Source: an uncultured bacterium
GTDB lineage: Bacteria; Bacillota; Clostridia; Lachnospirales; Lachnospiraceae
Reading direction: 5' to 3'
DNA: 59,152 bases
Assembly (NCBI GenBank): GCA_947651225.1
Contig: CANSYK010000015.1
Coordinates: 1 to 59,152, forward strand
Positions 1-8,663 of this stretch are shown here, piece by piece. Made by a program: the position numbers and the translations under genes. Numbering within the stretch: the stretch's first letter is position 1; each line of letters starts with the position of its first letter. A model generated the notes under the pieces. The model was not told where the DNA came from. It worked only from the letters and a program-made list of their open reading frames with translations, and ran no database searches.

Positions 1-728
1 ATATAGATGACGACTATGATTATGATGATATAGATGACGACTATGATTATGATGATATAGATGACGACTATGATTATGATGACACAGATGACGATGATGA
101 TATAGATGACGATGATGATTATGATGACACGGATTATGATGATGACGACTATGATTATGATGACACAGATGACGATGATGACACAGATGACGATGATGAT
201 ATAGATGATGATGATGATATAGATGACGATGATATAGATGACGATGACACGGATTATGATAACAGTTATAGCAGTAAGAGGCCGGCAAAGAAAAATAAGA
301 TTTTAACGGTTTCTTCTAAAAATTGCAAGGTGAAGGTACAGTCCTCTTCTGTGGGGAATCCTACGGTTTTCTACTATGGGACAACAAAGAAAAATGCAAC
401 GGTAATTAATATTCCGGAAAAGGTTACTGTGAATAAGGTTACATATAGGGTTGTTGGAATTGCAGACAGCGCATTTGCAGGAAATAAGAAGATAAAAAAG
501 GTTGTAATCGGAAAGAAGGTTACAAAAGTTGGTAAAAAAGCATTTCTTAATTGCAAAAATTTAAATCAGATTACAGTGCGTTCTTCATCTGTTTCTTTGG
601 TCGGAAAGGATGCATTAAAAAATTCAGGAAAAAATCTGGTAATTAAAGTGCCAAAATTAAAGGTTGTAAAGTATAAAAAATTGTTTTCAGGAAAAGGAAA
701 TAGTAAGGTAAAAGTAAAAGCAGCATAA
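1..728 (+). CDS. Asp-rich surface protein with C-terminal BspA-like leucine-rich domain (5' end outside window)
   Basis: The frame is open from the window edge, so the start lies upstream; the GTG at 330 is internal. The first 85 or so residues are almost entirely Asp with Tyr, Ile and Thr, built from a 9-residue unit (IDDDYDYDD). Then comes a short Lys-rich linker and a domain of about 130 residues with the LRR_5/BspA pattern (IADSAFAGNKKIKKVVIG, VGKKAFLNCKNLNQITV). There is no LPXTG motif. The tail closely resembles that of the pullulanase at 15581-19519, so it is probably a shared surface-retention module. The acidic stretch could bind Ca2+ or act as a charged spacer; that is inference. 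Exported location is inferred because the N-terminus is missing. Confidence 0.75.
   Translation, partial: IDDDYDYDDIDDDYDYDDIDDDYDYDDTDDDDDIDDDDDYDDTDYDDDDYDYDDTDDDDDTDDDDDIDDDDDIDDDDIDDDDTDYDNSYSSKRPAKKNKILTVSSKNCKVKVQSSSVGNPTVFYYGTTKKNATVINIPEKVTVNKVTYRVVGIADSAFAGNKKIKKVVIGKKVTKVGKKAFLNCKNLNQITVRSSSVSLVGKDALKNSGKNLVIKVPKLKVVKYKKLFSGKGNSKVKVKAA
3..255. repeat. 27-bp tandem repeat coding for DDDYDYDDI
   Basis: Three near-identical 27-bp units start at 3, 30 and 57, followed by degenerate GAT/GAC-rich units to about 255. The period is a multiple of three, so copy-number change keeps the frame. Confidence 0.85.
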
Positions 729-766
729 TCAGGAAGTGGACTAATAAGAAAGAGGAGGAAAGAGAA

Positions 767-1741
767 GTGGCCCAGAAAGGAAATTTATTATCATTTCGTC
801 CAGATATTAAAGTGTTGGACGCTACCATTCGTGATGGAGGTCTTGTCAATGATTTCTTCTTTTCAGATGAATTTGTAAAGAACCTGTATCGTGCAAATGT
901 AAAAGCAGGAGTAGATTATATGGAATTCGGTTATCGTGCCGACAAAGAGATGTTTGATACTAACAAATTCGGAAAATGGAAATTTGCGTCAGATGAACAT
1001 ATCCGTGAGATTGTTGGGGATAATGATACAGACTTAAAAATATCAATTATGGCAGATGTGGGAAGATGTAACTACAAAGAGGATATCCACGACCGGAGCG
1101 ACAGCCCGGTAGATTTGGTCCGCGTGGCAACTTATGTCAATACCATGCCTGCGGCAATTGCTATGGTAGAGGATGCAAATCGGAAAGGATATGAGACAAC
1201 ATGCAATATTATGTCTATTTCCAACGCAAAGGAATCTGATATTGCAATGGCTTTGGAAATGCTTGGACAGAGTTGTGTGGACGGGATTTATATAGTGGAC
1301 AGCTTTGGTTCATTGTTTCCGGAGCAGATGCGTGAGATTTCAGACCAGTATATGGAAGTTGCTGAAAAGTATGGAAAATATATTGGAATGCATGCGCACA
1401 ACAATCAGCAGCTTGCGTTTGCCAATACGATTGAATCCTGTGCAAGAGGTGTTTCCTATCTGGATGCTACTATGGCAGGGATGGGACGTGGAGCGGGAAA
1501 TTGTGCGATGGAGCTTTTGATGGGATTTTTAAAGAATCCAAAGTATAAAATTTTCCCAGTGATACAGTTTATTGAAAAAAATATTGTTCCTCTGGAAGAA
1601 GCGGGCGTTGAGTGGGGATTTTCGATTCCTTATCTTCTGACAGGCCATTTGAACCAGCATCCACGTGCGGCGATTGCGGCAATGAAAGAGGGGAGGAAGG
1701 ACTATACAGACTTTTATAAAGAGATTGTTGATAAAGACTGA
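767..1741 (+). CDS. HMGL-like (DRE-TIM) aldolase domain protein
   Basis: A 324-residue protein of the HMG-CoA lyase / 4-hydroxy-2-oxovalerate aldolase superfamily. The N-terminal DATIRDGG at about residue 22 matches the DRE-type metal and catalytic motif, HAHNN at about residue 208 gives the metal-binding histidines, and GMGRGAGN is the glycine-rich loop near the active site. The enzyme should be a TIM barrel making or breaking a C-C bond with a divalent metal. The substrate cannot be read from the sequence: it lacks an isopropylmalate synthase regulatory domain and its neighbours do not form an obvious pathway. The GTG start at 767 has a good ribosome binding site (GAGGAGG). It sits 38 bp after the surface protein and 67 bp before murI. 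Confidence 0.8.
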   Translation: MAQKGNLLSFRPDIKVLDATIRDGGLVNDFFFSDEFVKNLYRANVKAGVDYMEFGYRADKEMFDTNKFGKWKFASDEHIREIVGDNDTDLKISIMADVGRCNYKEDIHDRSDSPVDLVRVATYVNTMPAAIAMVEDANRKGYETTCNIMSISNAKESDIAMALEMLGQSCVDGIYIVDSFGSLFPEQMREISDQYMEVAEKYGKYIGMHAHNNQQLAFANTIESCARGVSYLDATMAGMGRGAGNCAMELLMGFLKNPKYKIFPVIQFIEKNIVPLEEAGVEWGFSIPYLLTGHLNQHPRAAIAAMKEGRKDYTDFYKEIVDKD

Positions 1742-1808
1742 CAGGCGGCTGGCTTTAGAAACAGATATCTTATCTGGACGGGCTTGCTGCCGGAGGTAGG
1801 GCAATATC

Positions 1809-2579
1809 ATGGAAAACAGAGAAGCAATAGGTGTATTTGATTCAGGAGTGGGAGGAATCAGTGTACTTCGGGAACTGATTCAGATTATGCCGAATGAAAA
1901 TTATCTTTACTTTGGGGATTCTGTACATGCGCCTTATGGAACAAAGAAGTTGGAACAAGTGCGGGCGCTTACAATTGAAAATGTCCAGACGCTTTTAGAA
2001 AAAGGGGCAAAATCCATTGTTGTTGCCTGTAATACAGCAACAAGTGCAGCAGTGGCAGTTCTTCGTAAAATGTACCCGGATTTGCCGTTAGTCGGGATTG
2101 AACCAGCAATCAAACCGGCTGTTCTTGCCTGTCCTGGCCAGAGAATTGTGGTAATGGCAACACCGATGACACTTTGCCAGGAGAAGTTTCAGAAGTTGAT
2201 GCAGCAGTATGAAGATATGGCACAGATTATTCCGCTTCCCTGTCCGGGATTGATGGAATTTGTAGAGCGTGGTGATTTGGAAAGTGAGGAGTTACATAAA
2301 TATCTGACAGAGCTTTTGTGGGGTGTGCAGAAAGAAAAAATTGCGGCAATTGTTTTAGGATGTACGCATTATCCTTTTGCGAGAAAGATGATTTCAGATA
2401 TAGTTGGAAAAGAGGTTGCTATTTTTGATGGTGGAAATGGGACGGCAAGAGAGATGCGCCGCCGTCTAATGGTTGCAGAAAAGTTGTCAGATGCAAAAGA
2501 ATGCGGAAGCGTGGAATTTTTAAATAGCAGGAATACACAGAAAGAACAGGAATTGTGCCAGTTTTTGCTAAATCATTAG
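1809..2579 (+). CDS. murI: Glutamate racemase
   Basis: Cytoplasmic enzyme interconverting L- and D-glutamate for peptidoglycan. At 256 residues it has the usual family length. The N-terminal signature GVFDSGVGGISVLREL is complete, and both catalytic cysteines are present, in VVACNTATSA (about residue 77) and LGCTHYPFA (about residue 188). GDSVHAPYG is the conserved substrate loop. The ATG at 1809 follows GGAGGTAGGGC. Family A repeat material begins just after the stop. Confidence 0.95.
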   Translation: MENREAIGVFDSGVGGISVLRELIQIMPNENYLYFGDSVHAPYGTKKLEQVRALTIENVQTLLEKGAKSIVVACNTATSAAVAVLRKMYPDLPLVGIEPAIKPAVLACPGQRIVVMATPMTLCQEKFQKLMQQYEDMAQIIPLPCPGLMEFVERGDLESEELHKYLTELLWGVQKEKIAAIVLGCTHYPFARKMISDIVGKEVAIFDGGNGTAREMRRRLMVAEKLSDAKECGSVEFLNSRNTQKEQELCQFLLNH

Positions 2580-2636
2580 AACGGTATCAGGTCAGACCGG
2601 GAGTTCATTGTGGGAAGCACATCTTGCAAAAAGCTA

Positions 2637-2653
2637 TTTTCAAACACGCTCTA
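2637..2653. repeat. Family A repeat, right arm (TTTTCAAACACGCTCTA)
   Basis: A 17-bp exact match to the right arm of the palindromic repeat found at 11861, 35411, 45096 and 53350. It is preceded by CAAAAAGCTA, much like the interior of the 45054 copy. A left arm is not recognisable; the stretch after the murI stop may be its decayed remnant. Confidence 0.8.
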
Positions 2654-2700
2654 GCAGAAAAGAGATTTTTAGAGATGCTTTGGGGAAAGAGGATTTCAGT

Positions 2701-3207
2701 ATGAAAATAACAACAAGAGGGCGTTATGCGCTGAATTTAATGTTAGATATGGTGACAAATAGCAATGGTTCGCCAATTAAGCTCAGAGATATTGCAGAAC
2801 GTCAGAAGATTTCCGATAAATATCTGGAGCAGATTGTTTCTACATTAAATAAAGCAGGGTTGATTCGCAGTGTACGTGGCTCCCAGGGGGGATATTTTCT
2901 GGTGCGGAAACCGGAGGAATACACCGTAGGTGAGATTCTCAGGATTACAGAAGGGAACATGGCGCCAGTGCCCTGTCTGGAGTATGAAGAAAACCAGTGT
3001 AATAAACAGGAGAGTTGTGTCAGCGTGATTCTTTATAAGAAGATAAATGATGCAATTAATAGCGTGATAGATACTGTAACACTGGCGGATATGTACGAAT
3101 GGCAGAGTGGAATTCACAGTGAAAAACTGCAGGAGGTTAGCAGTGAGTTTGTTCCGAATAATAATTCACAAAGATCAGGATGTTTTGAAGGAACAAAGAA
3201 TTCCTAA
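2701..3207 (+). CDS. Rrf2-family transcriptional regulator with Cys cluster
   Basis: A 168-residue winged-helix regulator. The N-terminus MKITTRGRYALNLMLDM is the classic Rrf2/IscR/CymR start, followed by the recognition helix region (SDKYLEQIVSTLNKAGLIRSV) and wing (GSQGGYFL). Three cysteines (PVPCLEYEENQCNKQESCV, about residues 91-107) match the spacing used by [2Fe-2S]-binding Rrf2 members such as IscR, so iron-sulfur or redox sensing is likely but unproven. The frame is open back to 2608, but that extension runs through a family A repeat. The ATG at 2701 gives the standard Rrf2 N-terminus. No iscS/iscU gene adjoins it. Confidence 0.85.
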   Translation: MKITTRGRYALNLMLDMVTNSNGSPIKLRDIAERQKISDKYLEQIVSTLNKAGLIRSVRGSQGGYFLVRKPEEYTVGEILRITEGNMAPVPCLEYEENQCNKQESCVSVILYKKINDAINSVIDTVTLADMYEWQSGIHSEKLQEVSSEFVPNNNSQRSGCFEGTKNS

Positions 3208-3228
3208 GCTTGTTTAAGGAGAAGGTAT

Positions 3229-5190
3229 ATGGAACAACAGGAAAGAAAAACAATTGGTGTATGCGGAAGCCGCATTTTCAACCAGATTCCAATGTCATTT
3301 ATTAATTTGTTGCGTAAAGCAAGTATAAAAAATGGCTATTATACAATTGCATTTTCTGCTAATTCAGACATAGAAGGGGAGTTTTGGGCTGATGCAGATG
3401 CAGAGGAAGAGTTTCAGGGCATATATGGGGAATGCCAGCTTTTCGATATAATAAAATATATTGATTTTGACGTCTTGATTATTTTGACAGAGACGATTCA
3501 AAACCCATCTTTTGCCCATTGGATTGCAAAAGTTGGAAAGAATAAAAATATACCGGTTTTTTCTGTTGATGGAGTGATTGAAGGCTGTTATAACATGATA
3601 ATGGATTACCATGATGGTTTTGAGCGGATTGTACGCCACATCGTTGAGGATCATGGCTGCCGAAAGGTCAATATGCTTGCGGGATTTGAGGGACAGCCAT
3701 TGTCAGAAGAAAGAATCCGGGCTTATAAAAAGGTATTACAGGAAAATGGAATTCCATTTGAACAGGAGCGTTTGAAGTATGGAGATTTCTGGGACAGACC
3801 GACAAGAGTAGCTATGAAAGAATTCTTAGAGGATGGAAAAGAGTTGCCGGAGGCGATTGTCTGTGCCAATGATGCGATGGCAATCACGGCGTGTTCGGTA
3901 CTGAATGAAAAAGGCTTGCGTGTTCCCGAAGATATTATTGTAGCCGGATTTGATGGGACAAAGGATGGAAAGTATCATTTTCCAGTTCTGTCCACCTGTG
4001 AGCCAAATTATGAAGATGCAGTAAATTATATTATAAAAGAAGTAGAACGTATTCAGGAAATGGGCAATATTGAGCCATGCGACTGCAGAATTGGTTTTAG
4101 GCTGTCAAAAAGGCAGTCCTGTGGCTGTGAAGAAATGGTAATGCATGAGGTTAATAAAATAGTATCTTCTTTTGGGAAGGATTTAGGAGACTGTTCCTGG
4201 CATAATATTGCAATGAATAATATGGTTTCTTCGGTGTTAGAGAAAAAGTCGGTGATGGATATTGCAGTGAAGATTCCAGAGTATATTAATATGTGGAGTG
4301 ATAATTTCCGCTTTGCCTGTCTTTCTTCTGATGTTGTGAAATTTCACAGAAATGCGGCAAAAGATAATTCAGAGATGGTTACGATTTTATGGAGTTATCA
4401 TGGGGAGTTTCGTGAACCGGGAGAGGTCTTTGATATTTCTGAGTTTGTGCCGCATCTGGATGAAATTATCAAACAGAATGGGGATATTGATACCCTTATA
4501 GTGCGGCTTTTAAATTCTGGTAAAAAAGTGTATGGCTATGCGGTAGAAGGATTTCAGGATTTGGATGACAGACGTTTGCAGCGGAGTAACGAATTTGCAA
4601 TGTTCTTGTCCTTTTCCATAGATACAGTACTTCATAATTATCAATTGGCAAAATTAAATGAAAATCTTTCTAAGGCTTATAATGAAATAGCAAACTTGTA
4701 TATTTTGGATTCAATGACAGGAATCTATAACCGCAGAGGATTTTTCCAGAAGTTCGGCAGCATGATTGGAGAGAAGGAAAACATTGGGAAATATCTGTAC
4801 CTTTTTTCAATTGACATGGATGGGTTAAAGTATATTAATGACACATATGGCCATAATGAGGGGGATTTTGCAATTACCTCACTTTCAAAGGCAATAACCC
4901 AGATTTTTGGTGAGGGGGCAGTCTGCTCCCGGTTTGGTGGCGATGAATTTACCTGTGCTGTCATTTTAGAAGAGAAAAATAAGTACACAGCAGAAGAAAT
5001 GTCGAAAGAGCTATTGGGCGCTTTGGCAAGAATAGACGGAGTGAGGGAAAAACCATATCCAATTACAGCCAGTATTGGAATGATTTGCGAACAGATTACA
5101 CCAGATATAGACACAGAATCCATGTTGACAATAGCCGATAAGCTTATGTACCAAGATAAAATAGCACGTAAAAAAGAACGCAGAAATTAA
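3229..5190 (+). CDS. LacI-type sensor domain fused to GGDEF diguanylate cyclase
   Basis: 653 residues. Residues 8-300 look like the periplasmic-binding-fold sensor of LacI/GalR repressors (PEAIVCANDAMAITACSVLNEKGLRVPEDIIVAGFDG), but there is no HTH before it and no signal peptide or membrane segment, so it should sense a cytoplasmic ligand. A linker of about 190 residues follows, then a GGDEF domain with DSMTGIYNRRGF, DMDGLKYINDTYGH and an intact GGDEF at 570-574. A classical RxxD inhibitory site is absent upstream of GGDEF. The predicted activity is c-di-GMP synthesis gated by a small molecule. It starts 21 bp after the Rrf2 gene and is probably co-transcribed. Ligand unknown. Confidence 0.85.
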   Translation: MEQQERKTIGVCGSRIFNQIPMSFINLLRKASIKNGYYTIAFSANSDIEGEFWADADAEEEFQGIYGECQLFDIIKYIDFDVLIILTETIQNPSFAHWIAKVGKNKNIPVFSVDGVIEGCYNMIMDYHDGFERIVRHIVEDHGCRKVNMLAGFEGQPLSEERIRAYKKVLQENGIPFEQERLKYGDFWDRPTRVAMKEFLEDGKELPEAIVCANDAMAITACSVLNEKGLRVPEDIIVAGFDGTKDGKYHFPVLSTCEPNYEDAVNYIIKEVERIQEMGNIEPCDCRIGFRLSKRQSCGCEEMVMHEVNKIVSSFGKDLGDCSWHNIAMNNMVSSVLEKKSVMDIAVKIPEYINMWSDNFRFACLSSDVVKFHRNAAKDNSEMVTILWSYHGEFREPGEVFDISEFVPHLDEIIKQNGDIDTLIVRLLNSGKKVYGYAVEGFQDLDDRRLQRSNEFAMFLSFSIDTVLHNYQLAKLNENLSKAYNEIANLYILDSMTGIYNRRGFFQKFGSMIGEKENIGKYLYLFSIDMDGLKYINDTYGHNEGDFAITSLSKAITQIFGEGAVCSRFGGDEFTCAVILEEKNKYTAEEMSKELLGALARIDGVREKPYPITASIGMICEQITPDIDTESMLTIADKLMYQDKIARKKERRN

Positions 5191-5241
5191 GACGAACATG
5201 GGTTCATGCTGTTTCTTAACACAATGATGGAGGTTTCACCA

Positions 5242-5667
5242 ATGGAAGAGGGAAATTTAGGGGAGGAGCTATATAATTTATTGGCTGAATTTCTGAACCG
5301 GAAAATGAATCGTACTGTGCAGGATAGCCTTAGAGGGGAGTATGGCGTTTTGCGTTATCTGGTGTATGTGCAAGATAATGTCAGTGCGGGAATTCTGACA
5401 GAACAGCTTCGTGTAGTGCCTGGAAGGATGACTGATATATTAAACAGTCTGGAGGGAAAAGGGTTTATTAGGCGAAAACGTGATGCAAAAGATAAAAGAA
5501 AGGTGCAGGTCTGTATTACAGAAGCGGGGAAAATAGAGGCAGAGAGAAAAAGAGCATATATTCATAAAGAATATAAGGGAATGTTTGAGCTTTTAGGGCG
5601 GAATGATACAGAAGAATTAATTCGTTTATTAAAAATTGTACTGGCATATCCAGGCAATGAGGGTTGA
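5242..5667 (+). CDS. MarR-family transcriptional regulator
   Basis: A 141-residue winged-helix protein. The central GILTEQLRVVPGRMTDILNSLEGKGFIRRKRDAKDKRKVQV is the MarR recognition helix plus wing, with the usual D-K-R salt-bridge motif in the wing; flanking helices would make the dimer. Upstream in-frame starts at 5206 and 5224 exist, but the ATG at 5242 has GGAGG eight bases before it and yields a standard N-terminus. It ends at a strong terminator. Target genes are not evident, since the next gene is separated by repeats. Confidence 0.85.
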   Translation: MEEGNLGEELYNLLAEFLNRKMNRTVQDSLRGEYGVLRYLVYVQDNVSAGILTEQLRVVPGRMTDILNSLEGKGFIRRKRDAKDKRKVQVCITEAGKIEAERKRAYIHKEYKGMFELLGRNDTEELIRLLKIVLAYPGNEG

Positions 5668-5668
5668 A

Positions 5669-5702
5669 ACGCCAAAGAACTTCTTGTTCTTTGGCGTTTT
5701 TG
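5669..5702 (+). terminator. Intrinsic terminator after the MarR gene
   Basis: A 13-bp stem AACGCCAAAGAAC / GTTCTTTGGCGTT with a TTCTT loop, then TTTTTGATTT. Confidence 0.9.
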
Positions 5703-5714
5703 ATTTCAGAAAAT

Positions 5715-5770
5715 GTTACTATTCACGGATGGTTTTTCGCATGATGTTTAGAATAGCCGTGAATAGTAAC
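5715..5770. repeat. Family B palindromic repeat, full copy
   Basis: The arms GTTACTATTCACGG and CCGTGAATAGTAAC are perfect inverted repeats around a core with GCATGATGTTTAGAATAGC. The core is shared with copies at 38041 (same orientation) and 31369 (inverted). Confidence 0.85.
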
Positions 5771-5782
5771 CAGAAAATAAGC

Positions 5783-5798
5783 AGCCGTAAATAGTAAC
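5783..5798. repeat. Extra family B right arm
   Basis: AGCCGTAAATAGTAAC repeats the right arm of the adjacent full copy and ends in a short GTTACTAT-like inversion. It may be a partial second insertion. Confidence 0.6.
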
Positions 5799-5884
5799 GA
5801 TGGTTACTATGGATATTTTCAAATTGCTATGGTATGATGGAATGCAAGTACAAGAGAAAGAATAGAAAGAATGGAGGGGAGAGA

Positions 5885-6613
5885 ATGGCGGGAACGGTAG
5901 TACATCTTCTGACAGCGGAAAAGCTTTTAAAGGAACTTTGTCAGATGAAATGGAGGTATCCTTTTAAAAATATGCCAGAGTTTCAAGCAGATTATTTTAT
6001 TGTGGGTAATATTTGTCCAGATGGTATTATGGCACGACAGGGCTATCAGCGTGATATGAAACTGCATACTCATTTCCGAGATGGAATTCCTGACGGAAGT
6101 TTTGATAAAGAGGGGATGGCAGAACTTTTTGAAAAACGGATGATGCAGTTCTGGCAGGAGCATGAACCGGATGAAAGAGTGTGTCCCGGACTTTATCTGG
6201 GCTATGTAACACATATGATGACAGATGAGAAATTTATCTTGCAGGAACGTCCTAACTTCTTTCAGAATATTTCTGTTATTGGCCTGACACAGAAAGATGC
6301 AGAGACATTTATTCGGTTTAACAAGGAAACGGATTTGGTGGATTTTCAACTGCTCCGGGAATATCCAGAGCTGCAGGAGGTAAAAAGGGCATTGGAACGT
6401 GTGCCAGGATATGAAATCAAAGGGATGATTACGAAGGACGAATTGGCAGCAAGCCGTAAGTGGATTCTGGATTATTTTTTTGAGAAAGAGCATACAGAGG
6501 AAACGGCTAAGTTTCTGAAATATGATAGTATGGTACAATTTATAGAATGCGTAGTAAAGGAAATTACTGATAGACTTTTTTTAGAGGGATACCTTGCAAA
6601 AGACTTAAATTAA
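5885..6613 (+). CDS. Zinc-dependent phospholipase C-like protein
   Basis: A 242-residue protein with the layout of the zinc-dependent phospholipase C domain (PF00882 type). It has an early His (MAGTVVHLLTAEKLL), an Asp motif (FIVGNICPDGI), HTHFRDG, and a second metal helix (YLGYVTHMMTDEKF). These His/Asp residues are the expected trinuclear zinc ligands. There is no signal peptide, unlike the secreted clostridial toxin, so a cytoplasmic hydrolase role is more likely; the substrate is unknown. The frame extends to 5834, but AGGGGAGAG just before the ATG at 5885 decides the start. Confidence 0.65.
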   Translation: MAGTVVHLLTAEKLLKELCQMKWRYPFKNMPEFQADYFIVGNICPDGIMARQGYQRDMKLHTHFRDGIPDGSFDKEGMAELFEKRMMQFWQEHEPDERVCPGLYLGYVTHMMTDEKFILQERPNFFQNISVIGLTQKDAETFIRFNKETDLVDFQLLREYPELQEVKRALERVPGYEIKGMITKDELAASRKWILDYFFEKEHTEETAKFLKYDSMVQFIECVVKEITDRLFLEGYLAKDLN

Positions 6614-6630
6614 ATAGTGGTCATAGAAGA

Positions 6631-6676
6631 GAGTGCTATTTCATTGATTTGAGTTCAATGAAATAGCACTCTTTTC
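6631..6676. terminator. Intrinsic terminator
   Basis: Long stem GAGTGCTATTTCATTGA / TTCAATGAAATAGCACTC with a short loop, then TTTTCTG on the plus strand. It separates the hydrolase gene from the sigma factor gene. Confidence 0.85.
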
Positions 6677-6837
6677 TGTGATAGGAAATTGTGCCGTAAC
6701 ATAGTGGTCTTCTAATTTTACATCTAAAAAATTTCATTTCCATGCAACCAAAACAAATTTTTATCGGGTTATATAGTGAAGGCATCTGACAAAAGTTCCT
6801 AACCGCCGAAATAATAACAAGAGGAAGGAGGGAGATT

Positions 6838-7395
6838 ATGCAGGATGACAGCATTGTTGCAATGTATTGGCAGCGGGACGAAGCAGCTATCCGTGAAACA
6901 GAGAAGAAATATGCGGGCTACCTGTTAAAAATAGCCTATAATATTCTTTCTGATTTGGAGGACAGCAAAGAGAGTGTCAATGACACTTACATGAAAGCAT
7001 GGAATTCTATGCCGCCTCACAGGCCGGGTGTCCTCTCGTCCTATCTTGGTAAAATCACAAGGCAGCTATCGATTGATATTTTCCGAACAAGAAACAGGGT
7101 AAAGCGGCAGGCATCAGAATATGCTGTTTCGCTCTCTGAATTGGAAGAATGCATTTCTGGTGGCACAACGGAGCAGGAGGTAGAGCTGCATCTGTTAGCG
7201 GATGCAATTAACGCATATCTGGGTACGATTTCCAAAGAGGCACGTACAACTTTTGTTGGGCGATACTATTATATGGATTCCATCAAAGAAATTGCTGCTT
7301 ATCATGATATCAGCGAATCAAAGGTCAAAAGTATGCTGTACCGCACCAGACAGGGATTAAAAATTTATTTAAAAGGGGAGGGGTTTGAGATATGA
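6838..7395 (+). CDS. ECF-type RNA polymerase sigma factor
   Basis: 185 residues, sigma-70 family, group 4. The region 2 helix (YLLKIAYNILSDLEDSKESVNDTYMKAW) carries the core-binding and -10 recognition pattern. Region 4 (TFVGRYYYMDSIKEIAAYHDISESKVKSMLYRTRQGLK) is the HTH for -35 recognition. The RBS is very strong (AGGAAGGAGGGAG). Its stop overlaps the start of the next gene by 4 bp, the usual translational coupling of an ECF factor to its anti-sigma partner. A second copy of its own promoter was not identified. Confidence 0.9.
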   Translation: MQDDSIVAMYWQRDEAAIRETEKKYAGYLLKIAYNILSDLEDSKESVNDTYMKAWNSMPPHRPGVLSSYLGKITRQLSIDIFRTRNRVKRQASEYAVSLSELEECISGGTTEQEVELHLLADAINAYLGTISKEARTTFVGRYYYMDSIKEIAAYHDISESKVKSMLYRTRQGLKIYLKGEGFEI

Positions 7396-8663
7396 GAGAA
7401 GAACATATTAGTGATGCATTAAATTTGTTAAATGATGCCTTTATTGAGGAGACAGATACTCTGCGAAGCTGTCGCAGGATGCCGCAAAAGAATACCGCAT
7501 TCCACAAAATTTGTTTGGTAGCAGGAAAATACTGGAAGTGGACTGCCGTCGCTGCCTGTCTGGTATTTGCCGTACTGGTTGGAAATCATATGCTCATACA
7601 GAAAAAGCCAGATACGAACCAGGCAGTCAGGACAGAAAAACTTCCGATGCTTTCTATTACAGAAAATACAAGTAATGATATGGGATTTGAAGGATATTGG
7701 GCTTATGATATTTTGGAATTAGTTAACAATAATCCATGGAATGAGGTATCACAGCCGTCTGTCCTGCCAGTATATCGGAACCAGTTATCATATGATGAAC
7801 CTTATAATGTTTCGGGTGCCGATTTTGGAAAAATGAGAGAGTTTTTAATTGATATTGCAGGCCGGCTTGGGATAGATACCGATTCGCTTACCATTACGGA
7901 TAATGCTCCAGACGAGGAGGAAAAACAGATAATTACAGAAAAGATGGAAGGCGATGTTCCAGAGGGGTATTTTAATCCAACAGAGCTGTCTGCCCGGACA
8001 AATGGCATAGAAATTACAGTTGACCAGGCAATGCGGGCGGTGGTTTCTTTTGAACCTGCTATATCGCTGCCAAGGAAATATAACTTTACATATGCTGCAT
8101 CTTATGAAGAAACAATTGCTGTGGCAGAATATTTGAAAGAGAAATATCAGGCTTTTATCCAGATGAAAGATCCACAGATGAATATTTGCGGGGGTGATTA
8201 CAGCAGATATGATGCAAAGGTACGGCAGGAATATCAAATTGAGTTTTATGATAGAGGGGAAAATGATATAGATGCAATAATAAACTATAACTTCAATCGA
8301 TTTTCGTTTTGCTGCGATGACAATGGAAAATTTAATTTGGCAAGTATCTGCCAGCCAGATTTGTCACAAAAAATGGGCGACTATCCGATTATTAATACAG
8401 AAAAGGCGAAAGAGCTTTTGCTGAAAGGGAATTATATCACTACTGTTCCATATGAACTTCCAGGTGAAAAGTTCATTGCAAAAACAGAACTGGTATACCG
8501 TACAGGCGCAAGGGAAGCGTATTTTATGCCGTATTACTGTTTTTATGTGGAGATTCCAGAAGAGGAACGGGATGGGCTAAAGACTTATGGCGCCTACTAT
8601 GTTCCTGCTGTGGAAGAAGAGTATCTTACCAATATGCCGCTTTGGGATGGCAGTTTTAATTGA
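7392..8663 (+). CDS. Probable anti-sigma factor, single-pass membrane protein
   Basis: 423 residues: a cytoplasmic segment of about 50 residues, one membrane helix at about 50-72 (WTAVAACLVFAVLVGNHMLI), then an extracytoplasmic domain of about 350 residues with no family I recognise. The topology and the 4-bp overlap with the ECF sigma gene argue for an anti-sigma role, with the outer domain as sensor. No zinc-binding HxxxCxxC (ZAS) motif is visible in the N-terminal part, so the binding mode would differ from the classic anti-sigma domain. This is a prediction from context. Confidence 0.65.
   Translation: MREEHISDALNLLNDAFIEETDTLRSCRRMPQKNTAFHKICLVAGKYWKWTAVAACLVFAVLVGNHMLIQKKPDTNQAVRTEKLPMLSITENTSNDMGFEGYWAYDILELVNNNPWNEVSQPSVLPVYRNQLSYDEPYNVSGADFGKMREFLIDIAGRLGIDTDSLTITDNAPDEEEKQIITEKMEGDVPEGYFNPTELSARTNGIEITVDQAMRAVVSFEPAISLPRKYNFTYAASYEETIAVAEYLKEKYQAFIQMKDPQMNICGGDYSRYDAKVRQEYQIEFYDRGENDIDAIINYNFNRFSFCCDDNGKFNLASICQPDLSQKMGDYPIINTEKAKELLLKGNYITTVPYELPGEKFIAKTELVYRTGAREAYFMPYYCFYVEIPEEERDGLKTYGAYYVPAVEEEYLTNMPLWDGSFN

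Noticed and set aside
1-255. Possible CRISPR array or non-coding satellite
   Set aside because: Units are contiguous with no spacers, and the period keeps an open frame that joins a leucine-rich domain.
2608-2700. N-terminal extension of the Rrf2 regulator
   Set aside because: It runs through a dispersed repeat and has no RBS; the ATG at 2701 gives the family N-terminus.
5927-6538. Minus-strand open frame of 203 residues
   Set aside because: It lies fully inside the zinc-phospholipase-like gene, has a Cys/His/Phe-rich random composition and no family features.
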